DNA from: JBELMB01 sp042088665
Lineage (GTDB): Bacteria > Pseudomonadota > Alphaproteobacteria > Rhodobacterales > Rhodobacteraceae
NCBI GenBank assembly: GCA_042088665.1
Contig: JBELMB010000079.1
Coordinates: forward strand, 1 to 21,777
Length of the DNA: 21,777 nucleotides
Reading direction: 5' to 3'
Shown here: positions 7,816-13,720 of the stretch, piece by piece
Layout of the letters: every line of letters starts with the position of its first letter
Position numbering within the stretch: the stretch's first letter is position 1
The notes under the pieces: generated by a model
Told to the model about the DNA's origin: nothing
The model's database searches: none
Seen by the model: only the letters and a program-made list of their open reading frames with translations
Position numbers and translations under genes: made by a program

Positions 7816-7850
7816 TTGTCATGAGCTTGTCAGTTGTCAGGATTTTGTCA
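7816..7850 (-). promoter_or_regulatory. Four regularly spaced TGACAA boxes upstream of tatA
   Basis: On the minus strand TGACAA occurs at 7845-7850, 7834-7839, 7827-7832 and 7816-7821, with spacings of 11, 7 and 11 bp. Three copies are preceded by C (CTGACAA), close to a -35 TTGACA. From the 7845 or 7834 copies, AT-rich sequence (AAATAT) falls at a plausible -10 distance. The cluster could be the tat promoter, a regulator site, or both. Confidence 0.4.
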
Positions 7851-7870
7851 GTATCGGTGGGGGTCAGGGC

Positions 7871-7913
7871 ACGAATTTTCGAAAATTCGTGTAAAATTCT
7901 TTGAAAGAATTTT
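7871..7913. promoter_or_regulatory. Two adjacent AT-rich palindromes upstream of the WYL regulator
   Basis: ACGAATTTTCGAAAATTCGT (7871-7890) is a perfect 20-bp palindrome. Two bases later AAAATTCTTT (7893-7902), G, AAAGAATTTT (7904-7913) forms a second perfect dyad. Both share AAAATTC/GAATTTT. The block is strikingly AT-rich in a GC-rich setting and ends 39 bp before ATG 7953. An operator for the regulator or a bidirectional terminator is possible. Confidence 0.6.
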
Positions 7914-7952
7914 GCGCCGCCTCCCGCGTCGCGCCACCGCATGGGAACCGAT

Positions 7953-8615
7953 ATGAATCGCAAGGACCGCCTCTACGCCCTGACCCAACGCATGCGCGAC
8001 GGCGAATTGCATACGGCCGAAGCGCTTGCGCAGGACCTCGGCGTCTCGGTGCGCACGATCTACCGCGACATGGACACGCTCGCAGCCTCTGGTGTGCCCG
8101 TCGCGGGCACCCGTGGCTACGGCTACACCGTCCAGGCCGCCATCACCCTGCCGCCACTGAACCTGACCGAAGGCGAGTTGACCGCGCTGCACCTCGCCTT
8201 GGCTGCGCTTGGCGCCTCTGATCTCGAGGAAGAGGCCGTGGCCGCACGCGCGCTCGCCGCCAAGATCGACGCCGTCCTGCCAGCCGAATCCGGTCCGGCC
8301 CCGGCCTCCTTCGGATTTGCCACGGATGCTTTCTCCGAAGCAGCCCTTGGCTTTGCCTTCATGCCCGCCATCAGACGTGCGATCCGCGCGCGCCAGAAGG
8401 TTCAGGCGGTGCTGAACGACCGGCGGCACGACCTGCGGCCCTTGCACATCGACTACTTTGGCCGCGTCTGGACCTGCATTGCCTGGAGCGAAACCACCGG
8501 CGATTTCCTGAGCTTTCGCATTGACCGGATCACGGATTTGCGGCTGCTGCCCTCGCTCTTTACCGATGAACCCGGACGTGGCCTTGCGGATTGGCGCAGC
8601 CGAACCACCGGTTGA
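7953..8615 (+). CDS. HTH/WYL-domain transcriptional regulator (YafY-like)
   Basis: This 220-residue DNA-binding protein has an N-terminal winged helix-turn-helix. MNRKDRLYALTQRMRDG leads into the recognition region LGVSVRTIYRDMDTLAASGVPV (about 29-50), the layout of the DeoR/HTH_11 proteins fused to WYL domains. The C-terminal half (about 120-205) carries a WYL-like core (RPLHIDYFGRVWTCIAW, then FLSFRIDRITDLRLL). The classical W-Y-L triplet is partly replaced. ATG 7953 fits the usual N-terminus; an in-frame ATG at 7941 would add four residues. The two palindromes just upstream are candidate autoregulatory sites. The ligand and targets are unknown. Confidence 0.87.
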   Translation: MNRKDRLYALTQRMRDGELHTAEALAQDLGVSVRTIYRDMDTLAASGVPVAGTRGYGYTVQAAITLPPLNLTEGELTALHLALAALGASDLEEEAVAARALAAKIDAVLPAESGPAPASFGFATDAFSEAALGFAFMPAIRRAIRARQKVQAVLNDRRHDLRPLHIDYFGRVWTCIAWSETTGDFLSFRIDRITDLRLLPSLFTDEPGRGLADWRSRTTG

Positions 8616-8690
8616 CGAGGGCGCGGGCCTGTCAACGCTGTCCTGACACACCCGCCCCAAGCCAGTCCTGCCTGCGCACAGACCCGCACT

Positions 8691-8761
8691 CCAAACGAAC
8701 CCCGGTAAACGACCCTCAGTAAACGACTCCCGCCCCGTAAACGACTCCACCTCGTAAACGA
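8691..8761. repeat. Direct repeats of GTAAACGA
   Basis: GTAAACGA occurs at 8705-8712, 8719-8726, 8737-8744 and 8754-8761, and a related CCAAACGA at 8691-8698. Copies are spaced 14, 14, 18 and 17 bp apart, and the two middle copies continue as CTCC. The cluster lies between the WYL gene and the terminator of the minus-strand secreted protein. Confidence 0.8.
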
Positions 8762-8764
8762 AAA

Positions 8765-8794
8765 CCCCCGGTGCCGGAAAACCGGCCCCGGGGG
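8765..8794 (-). terminator. Rho-independent terminator of the small secreted protein gene
   Basis: CCCCCGG-TG-CCGG, an AAAA loop, then CCGG-CC-CCGGGGG forms a long GC-rich stem with one internal mismatch. Read on the minus strand it is followed by TTTTCGTTT. It lies 38 bp beyond the stop codon at 8833. Confidence 0.8.
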
Positions 8795-8832
8795 AATCTG
8801 CCCAGAACACAAGGGAGGAAGGGTGCGGGGGA

Positions 8833-9171
8833 TCAGGTGTCCTGGAAACCGCTGACGATGCAGGACCAGGCCGCGTTGGGGTTGCCGCCGGTGCGCATGA
8901 TTTCCCGCGAGAGCGCGCCATACTGTTGGGTGGTGGAGGCCCCCGCGTTGATGTTCTCATGGCACTCCATGTGACCAATGTAGGCGTTGTTCCAATTGGC
9001 AAAGCCGTATTCGGCAAAGGCCGCTTGGGTCCAGGTCTGGATCGTCACCATCTTCGCGTGCTGGCGGCTGTCGCCATAGCCCAATGCGGTGACCTTGGTG
9101 CCCTGTGTGGCCTGCGCAGCGGAGGCTGTCAGAGCGGCGGCGATGAGAGCGATTTTTGCAAAATTTGTCAT
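8833..9171 (-). CDS. Small secreted protein of unknown function
   Basis: The 112-residue product has a clear Sec signal peptide (MTNFAKIALIAAALTASAAQA) and a mature part of about 91 residues. The mature part contains two cysteines (MECHENIN and AWSCIVSGF) that could form a disulfide in the periplasm. Its pattern of Trp, Tyr-Gly, NWNNA, Cys and Trp-x-Cys recalls small secreted alphaproteobacterial proteins of unknown function; this resemblance is from memory only. ATG 9171 is preferred because AAAGGA is eight bases upstream and the signal peptide begins there, although the frame is open to 9462. The gene has its own terminator, so it is probably monocistronic. Confidence 0.75.
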   Translation of the reverse strand: MTNFAKIALIAAALTASAAQATQGTKVTALGYGDSRQHAKMVTIQTWTQAAFAEYGFANWNNAYIGHMECHENINAGASTTQQYGALSREIMRTGGNPNAAWSCIVSGFQDT

Positions 9172-9321
9172 GGTATCAGTCCTTTTGAGATCAAGTCGTT
9201 TGGTTTTTTTCGCGGAGCGGTGAGCCGTCTCACTCTCCATGAAAAGACAATACTCCGCGGCCCCACCCTCCCGCGATGAGGGAAACACCCCAATTGAACC
9301 GCGCCGCGCACGGCGGGCCGA

Positions 9322-9350
9322 TTGACACCCGTGCCAAGGGGGACTAGGAG
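9322..9350 (+). promoter_or_regulatory. Possible promoter of the GntR regulator gene
   Basis: TTGACA (9322-9327) is a perfect -35. It is followed after 17 bp by the weak -10 TAGGAG (9345-9350). Transcription would start inside the inverted repeat at 9353-9372. Confidence 0.45.
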
Positions 9351-9352
9351 GA

Positions 9353-9372
9353 TTGTATCCAACCGGACACAA
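9353..9372. promoter_or_regulatory. Candidate GntR operator
   Basis: TTGTATCC-AACC-GGACACAA is an inverted repeat with seven of eight arm positions matching. TTGT...ACAA half-sites are characteristic of operators of FCD-type GntR regulators. Its place over the predicted start of the gntR transcript suggests autorepression. Confidence 0.55.
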
Positions 9373-9376
9373 GACT

Positions 9377-10099
9377 ATGCCCTCATCCAGAAACTCTCGC
9401 GAAGACGCAGCCCGGAACGCCGCCAAGGATACTGCCAAGGATTCTACCAAGGATACTACCAAGGATACTGGCCGCTCCAGTGGCGCTGCCGCCTACGAGG
9501 CGCTGATCGCGGCCCTTCGCGCCGGGACATTCGCGCCCGGTGACCGCCTGCGCGAAGAGGACGTGGCCGCGCGGCTTGGGCTGTCCCGCACGCCCGTGCG
9601 CGAGGCACTGCGCCGGTTGGAAAGTGACGGCATCGTCGAGCACCGGCCCCGCATTGGCGCGGTGATCCGGGAACTGGCCCACAACGAGCTGGTCGAGCTG
9701 TACGAAATGCGCATGGTGCTGGAACGCACCGCTGCCGAAATGGCCGCGCAACACGGTGCAGAGGCGGAATTCGCAGCGCTTCAGGACCTCAATGATGCAA
9801 TTGCTGCCGCGCGCAGCGATCCCGCCCGGGGTGCGGCCATCAACGTGGATTTTCACCGCGGTCTCTACCTTGCCGGGCGCAACCGCTTCCTTCTTGAGGC
9901 AGCGCGGGCATTGAACAACGCCCTGATGCTGCTCGGCCCCACGACTTTCGTGGACCCGGCGCGCATCGATGTGGTCGTGACGCAGCACCAGACGATCATC
10001 GACGCGCTGCAGGCACGCGACAGCGAAGCCGCGGGCGCAGCCGCAGAGGCGCACCTCGCCACCTCCCTGCAATTTCGGTTGAAAGGAACACTGGCGTGA
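9377..10099 (+). CDS. GntR-family (FCD subfamily) transcriptional regulator
   Basis: The 240-residue regulator has an unusual Lys/Asp/Thr-rich N-terminal tail (about 1-36), then a winged HTH (about 37-100). The HTH has the hallmark GDRLREEDVAARLGLSRTPVREALRRLESDGIVEHR. The C-terminal FCD ligand domain shows the usual metal-site residues in NVDFHRGL (Asp158, His160), TQHQTI (His204) and EAHL (His225). These regulators usually sense organic acids. ATG 9377 is chosen over a TTG at 9353, which lies inside the predicted operator, but no good Shine-Dalgarno precedes ATG 9377. The stop overlaps the GTG of the AbrB-family gene (GTGA). The encoded tail contains four 12-bp repeats. Confidence 0.9.
   Translation: MPSSRNSREDAARNAAKDTAKDSTKDTTKDTGRSSGAAAYEALIAALRAGTFAPGDRLREEDVAARLGLSRTPVREALRRLESDGIVEHRPRIGAVIRELAHNELVELYEMRMVLERTAAEMAAQHGAEAEFAALQDLNDAIAAARSDPARGAAINVDFHRGLYLAGRNRFLLEAARALNNALMLLGPTTFVDPARIDVVVTQHQTIIDALQARDSEAAGAAAEAHLATSLQFRLKGTLA
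9422..9469. repeat. 12-bp tandem repeat inside the gntR coding region
   Basis: Four in-frame copies of (A/G)CCAAGGAT(A/T)CT encode AKDT-AKDS-TKDT-TKDT. The period of 12 bp preserves the frame, so copy-number change would lengthen or shorten the disordered N-terminal tail by four residues per unit. Confidence 0.9.
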
Positions 10100-11124
10100 T
10101 CCCGATCCTTGCCGCTTTTGGAAGTGCGGCGATTGGCGTGGCGCTGTTCCACGCGCTTGCCCTGCCCCTTCCGTGGCTGCTTGGGCCGATCTTTGCCTGC
10201 CTGACAGCCGCGCTCTGCGGTGTGCCCATGAAGGGGATAAAACCGCTCAACGACGGCATGCGCACGATCCTGGGCGTGGCGGTCGGGGCGACCTTGACCC
10301 CGGCGGTTCTGGCCAGCTTTCCCGCCATGTGGCCGACGCTGATCATGGTGCCGGTGATGGTCGCGCTGATCGGGCTGATCGGCGTGCCCTTCTTTACCCG
10401 GGTTTGTGGCTATGACCTGCCGACGGCCTATTACGCGGCCATGCCGGGTGGATTGCAGGACATGATCGTCTTTGGCGAGGAGGCCGGGGCCAACGTGCGC
10501 TCCCTCAGCCTGATCCATGCCACGCGGGTCATGGTCATCGTCGTGGCGCTGCCCCTCTTGCTGAAGGGCATCTGGCAAGCGGAACTGTCCAACCCGCCGG
10601 GCCTGCCCGCGCTGACCGTGCCGCCGCTGGAACTGGGCCTGATGGTGGTCTGTGCGCTGGTCGGCTGGCAGGGGGCAAAGCGCATCGGGCTTTTTGGCGC
10701 CTCGATCCTTGGACCGCTGATCCTGACCGCTGCGCTGACGCTGGCCAACGGGTTGCACAACCGCCCCCCGGCCGAAGCCATCTGGGCCGCGCAGTTCTTT
10801 ATCGGGATGAGCATCGGCAGCAAATACACTGGAATCACCATGCAGGAAGTGCGGCGCGATCTTGCGGCGGGCCTCGGGTTTTGCGGCGTTCTGATCGTGC
10901 TGACCGTCATCTTTGTGGAGACGATCTATGCGCTGGATCTTGCCCCGGGGATGGAAGCCCTGCTGGCCTTCGCCCCCGGTGGACAGGCGGAACTGACCGT
11001 TCTGGCCATCATCGTCGGGGCCGATCTCGCCTTTGTCGTGGCGCACCATGTCTTGCGGATCTTTGTCGTGATCATCGGCGCGCCACTGACGGCGCGGCTT
11101 ATCCGGTCGCGACCTCCGGGTTGA
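10096..11124 (+). CDS. AbrB-family membrane protein (AmoA/AbrB duplication domain)
   Basis: This 342-residue integral membrane protein has about ten hydrophobic segments in two repeated halves. The family hallmark LPLPWLLGPIFACLTAALCG lies near the N-terminus. AAMPGGLQDMIVFGEEAGANVRSLSLIHATRVM is in the middle, and the second-half equivalent FAPGGQAELTVLAIIVGADLAFVVAHHVLR is near the end. This family is often annotated as ammonia monooxygenase or AbrB; a transport or membrane regulatory role is more likely than an oxygenase, but the substrate is unknown. It starts at GTG 10096 with AAAGGA eight bases upstream and is translationally coupled to the GntR gene. Its 3' end overlaps the convergent dehydrogenase by 26 bp. 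Confidence 0.87.
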   Translation: MIPILAAFGSAAIGVALFHALALPLPWLLGPIFACLTAALCGVPMKGIKPLNDGMRTILGVAVGATLTPAVLASFPAMWPTLIMVPVMVALIGLIGVPFFTRVCGYDLPTAYYAAMPGGLQDMIVFGEEAGANVRSLSLIHATRVMVIVVALPLLLKGIWQAELSNPPGLPALTVPPLELGLMVVCALVGWQGAKRIGLFGASILGPLILTAALTLANGLHNRPPAEAIWAAQFFIGMSIGSKYTGITMQEVRRDLAAGLGFCGVLIVLTVIFVETIYALDLAPGMEALLAFAPGGQAELTVLAIIVGADLAFVVAHHVLRIFVVIIGAPLTARLIRSRPPG

Positions 11125-12070
11125 TCACGTGGATCGGCGCGCCCGCGGCATAGGCATTCACCTGTTCAAAGATATCAGTGAATTGCAGGTCGAACTCGTC
11201 CTCGGTGACATAGCCGATATGCGGCGTCGGCAGCACGTTGGGGGCGGTCAGCAAGGGGTGATCCGCGTCGCGCAACGGTTCGGTGTCGAAGACGTCGACG
11301 GCGGCATGGATGCGGCCCCGCGCCACTTCGGCCTCCAGCGCACCGGGCGCAATCAGCCCCGCGCGTGACGTGTTGACGATCAACGACCGCGGCGCCATGG
11401 CCGCCAGATCCTCTGCGGTGACAATGCCGCGTGTCTCGGGCTTCAGCCGGACATGCAGGCTGACCACGTCGGAGGTGGCAAAAAACGCCTCCCGGCTTTC
11501 GGCGAGGGTGACGCCATCCGCCTTGGCCCGGGCACGCCCGCCGTCCGAGGCCCACCACTGCACCTTCATCCCCAAGGCTTCGGCGTAGCCCGCAACGGCT
11601 CCGGCGATCCGGCCATAGCCATAAAGCCCCAGCGTCCGGCCCCGCAGCGTGCGCCCGACGCCGATCTGCCAGCGGCCAGCGCGGGTCGCAGCGACCTGTT
11701 CGGGGATCTGGCGATAGCTGGCGAGGATCAGCGACAGGGTCAGTTCCGCGGCGGCATAAGACGGTGTGCCGGAATGCATGTTGGAACACAGGGTCACGCC
11801 GTTCCGGGTGCAGGCCGCCACGTCGATATGCGGATAGACAGAGCGCTGGGACACCAGCTTCAGCCCGGGCAGCCGGTCCAGCAGATCGGCGCCAACCCTG
11901 GTGCGTTCGCGAAACAGCACGAGCGCCTCTGCCTCGGCCACCCGCTCGGCGAGGCCCGCGGGGTCTGGCTCATGGTCGGTCCAGACGGTGACGTCATGCC
12001 CTTTGAGCAAGTCGAAACAAGGCAAGCCACGCAGCGTGTCGAACCAATCGTCAAGAATGTGCACTTTCAT
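11099..12070 (-). CDS. D-2-hydroxyacid dehydrogenase, NAD-dependent
   Basis: The 323-residue member of the D-isomer-specific 2-hydroxyacid dehydrogenase family would reduce a 2-oxoacid or oxidise a D-2-hydroxyacid. The nucleotide motif GYGRIAG (151-157) and the catalytic triad Arg236 (NTSRAG), Glu264 (FDTEP) and His284 (TPHIGYVTE) are all present. ATG 12070 is supported by GGAGGAG a few bases upstream; the frame extends to 12163 without family character. The gene is the last of the minus-strand series from tctC. It lies 345 bp from prpF, so it may have its own promoter. The substrate is not deducible from sequence alone. Confidence 0.9.
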   Translation of the reverse strand: MKVHILDDWFDTLRGLPCFDLLKGHDVTVWTDHEPDPAGLAERVAEAEALVLFRERTRVGADLLDRLPGLKLVSQRSVYPHIDVAACTRNGVTLCSNMHSGTPSYAAAELTLSLILASYRQIPEQVAATRAGRWQIGVGRTLRGRTLGLYGYGRIAGAVAGYAEALGMKVQWWASDGGRARAKADGVTLAESREAFFATSDVVSLHVRLKPETRGIVTAEDLAAMAPRSLIVNTSRAGLIAPGALEAEVARGRIHAAVDVFDTEPLRDADHPLLTAPNVLPTPHIGYVTEDEFDLQFTDIFEQVNAYAAGAPIHVINPEVATG

Positions 12071-12415
12071 CGGATGTCTCCTCCCCCCTCCCGGGGTCTG
12101 TCCCCGCGCCAGCGCGACGCTGTTTGCGCGGGGTTGAATTCTTTGTCGCAAAGGCCGGAGCAAAGGGTCCTGCGCGCGCAGCGACGCTCCGGAGTGCGCC
12201 CCTTGTCGGATGACCTGTCAAAAACCGCGCCCAGCCTGCCCCGAAAAGATAGCGTTTGTGCAGGAAACGCCCAGTTTCATACTTTTCTGGCTCATCCCAT
12301 CGCGGTCCTGCCACGATGGGTCCTGCCGTGAGGACCGCCCGGGTCAGGGCCAGATTCTGGCCCAGATTCAGGCCCGGATTCAGATCCCGATTCAGGCCTC
12401 GATTCAGGCCTCGAT
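12071..12415. other. Intergenic region between the dehydrogenase and the PrpF-family gene
   Basis: This 345-bp stretch has no supportable gene. It contains a strong nested hairpin (12102-12133), a CCCATCG/CGATGGG inverted repeat (12296-12302 with 12314-12320) and the 12-bp tandem array that reaches the prpF stop (12353-12418). Confidence 0.75.
12102..12133 (-). promoter_or_regulatory. Nested hairpin in the leader of the dehydrogenase gene
   Basis: CCCCGCGC (12102-12109) pairs with GCGCGGGG (12126-12133). Immediately inside, CAGCG (12110-12114) pairs with CGCTG (12118-12122) around CGA, with a TTT bulge on one side. It lies 31 nt from the dehydrogenase ATG. It could be a leader structure or a terminator lacking a U-run. 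Confidence 0.5.
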
Positions 12416-12418
12416 TCA
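12353..12418. repeat. 12-bp tandem repeat at the prpF 3' end
   Basis: GATTC recurs at 12353, 12365, 12377, 12389, 12401 and 12413, exactly 12 bp apart. The consensus unit is TCGATTCAGGCC. The final copy includes the prpF stop codon. On the minus strand most units read TGAATC, so each supplies a TGA in the prpF frame. Confidence 0.92.
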
Positions 12419-13507
12419 GACCCCGGACCAGACCGATTTCGGCACGAACACCTCGCCCGCGGCCAGTTTGCGCGCCGTGCGGACGAGACCGGCAGAGATC
12501 ACTTCCAGCCCCTGCCCGGACAGTCGGTAGTCCATGACCACTTCGAGTGTGCCCATGGGATGCTCCAGCTGCATGGTATGCGGGCCCTCGTCGGGCAGCT
12601 TTGCGATGCCCTCGGCCACGGTGCCCGGGCTGATCAGGCAGGCCGACAGACATTGCGAGCCGGTCACCGCGAGGCTGGGATGGCACTTCCACGGCATGAA
12701 ATAGCGCACCGTGGCGGTCCCGCCCTGCGACGGCGCCGCCAGAAGGCCCACCTTGGGTGTCACGGATTTGGTGACATCCCCCATGCCCATCAGTTTCCCG
12801 GCCTTGATGCGGATCGGCTCCATCCGGTCATAAAAGGCGCGGTTGGCGTCCATCTCGGCGGCGCTTTCCAGCCCGGTCAATCCGAAATCCGCGGCGCGCG
12901 CGATCATCATCGGCATGGCCACGTCGAGGCAGGAGACCTCGATCCCGTCGATCACATCGATCCGGTTGCCGGTGGGAAACAGCTTGCCCGTGGCGCCCCC
13001 CACCACATCCATGAAGCTCAGTTGGACCGGTGCAGCCCGTCCCGGCACGCCATCCACCGACGTCTCGCCGTCGTAGACCACACCCTCTGGCGACGTGACC
13101 ACCTTGGACAGGACCCGCGCGCCGGTGTTCACGGCGCGGATCTTGACCTCGGTCAGGTCCCCGGTGGCGGGCACCAGCCCCATCTCGATGGCGGCAGGTC
13201 CCACACCCACAAGGATGTTGCCACAGGTGGGTTTGAAGTCCACGGCGCGTTCCTCGACCCCGACCTGGGCAAAGAAATAATCCACGTCGGCCCAGGTGTC
13301 ATCCGAAGGCGAAAGCATCGCCACCTTGGTGGTGACCGCCGTCCCGCCCCCGATGCCGTCGATGCACCAGGTGTGCCCGGCCCCGACAAGCGACATCAGC
13401 GCCTCGGCGAGGGTCTCGCGGTCTTCGGGCAGATCGGTGCGGCGCATATAGGGCCCGCGGGACGTGCCCCCGCGCATGAAGAGAAAGGGAATTGCGGTCT
13501 GGGTCAT
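12416..13507 (-). CDS. PrpF/GalD-family isomerase (4-oxalomesaconate tautomerase or aconitate-type isomerase)
   Basis: The 363-residue protein belongs to the PrpF family, whose members isomerise unsaturated tricarboxylates: 2-methylaconitate (PrpF), aconitate, or 4-oxalomesaconate (GalD). Family landmarks are FLFMRGGTSRGPY at the N-terminus, GIGGGTAVTTKVA with Lys61, and KPTCGN with Cys95 in the active-site loop. ATG 13507 follows AGGA at suitable spacing; the frame is open to 13543. Lying next to a tricarboxylate transporter, it probably acts on the imported substrate. The exact reaction cannot be decided here. The stop codon sits in the 12-bp repeat array. Confidence 0.88.
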   Translation of the reverse strand: MTQTAIPFLFMRGGTSRGPYMRRTDLPEDRETLAEALMSLVGAGHTWCIDGIGGGTAVTTKVAMLSPSDDTWADVDYFFAQVGVEERAVDFKPTCGNILVGVGPAAIEMGLVPATGDLTEVKIRAVNTGARVLSKVVTSPEGVVYDGETSVDGVPGRAAPVQLSFMDVVGGATGKLFPTGNRIDVIDGIEVSCLDVAMPMMIARAADFGLTGLESAAEMDANRAFYDRMEPIRIKAGKLMGMGDVTKSVTPKVGLLAAPSQGGTATVRYFMPWKCHPSLAVTGSQCLSACLISPGTVAEGIAKLPDEGPHTMQLEHPMGTLEVVMDYRLSGQGLEVISAGLVRTARKLAAGEVFVPKSVWSGV

Positions 13508-13537
13508 GACAATGTCCTGCGCGGTCTCAAGAGTGGA

Positions 13538-13551
13538 ATACATCCCTGTAT
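13538..13551. promoter_or_regulatory. Candidate operator upstream of the PrpF-family gene
   Basis: ATACA-TCCC-TGTAT is a perfect short inverted repeat 30 bp upstream of the prpF ATG. It shares TGTAT with the candidate operator before gntR, so it could be a site for the same regulator. The match is short and may be chance. Confidence 0.3.
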
Positions 13552-13720
13552 GGGCCGGATCAAACCTCTGTTTCGCGAGGCAATCCGGTGGCCAACAAAG
13601 CGCCCGCCAACAGTTTCACGGGGTCGGGCGATCTGTCGGCACGAGGCTTGAAAGGCACCTTTCCCCTCGCCCGCGGAGGCCGGTGTCACGGCCCCCGGGA
13701 CAAAGACGCCTCAGCCCGGA

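Noticed and set aside
8691..8761. Replication iterons or DnaA boxes
   Set aside because: No replication gene is nearby, and the octamer does not match the DnaA box consensus.
8833..9462. Long 209-residue version of the secreted protein
   Set aside because: The signal peptide and ribosome binding site start at 9171; the upstream part has no secretion signal and overlaps the gntR 5' region.
11453..12331. 292-residue + frame opposite the dehydrogenase
   Set aside because: It is a shadow of the dehydrogenase; the NAD-binding and catalytic motifs are all on the minus strand.
12560..13651. 363-residue + frame opposite the PrpF-family gene
   Set aside because: It is His/Gly/Asp-rich antisense of a well-supported gene.
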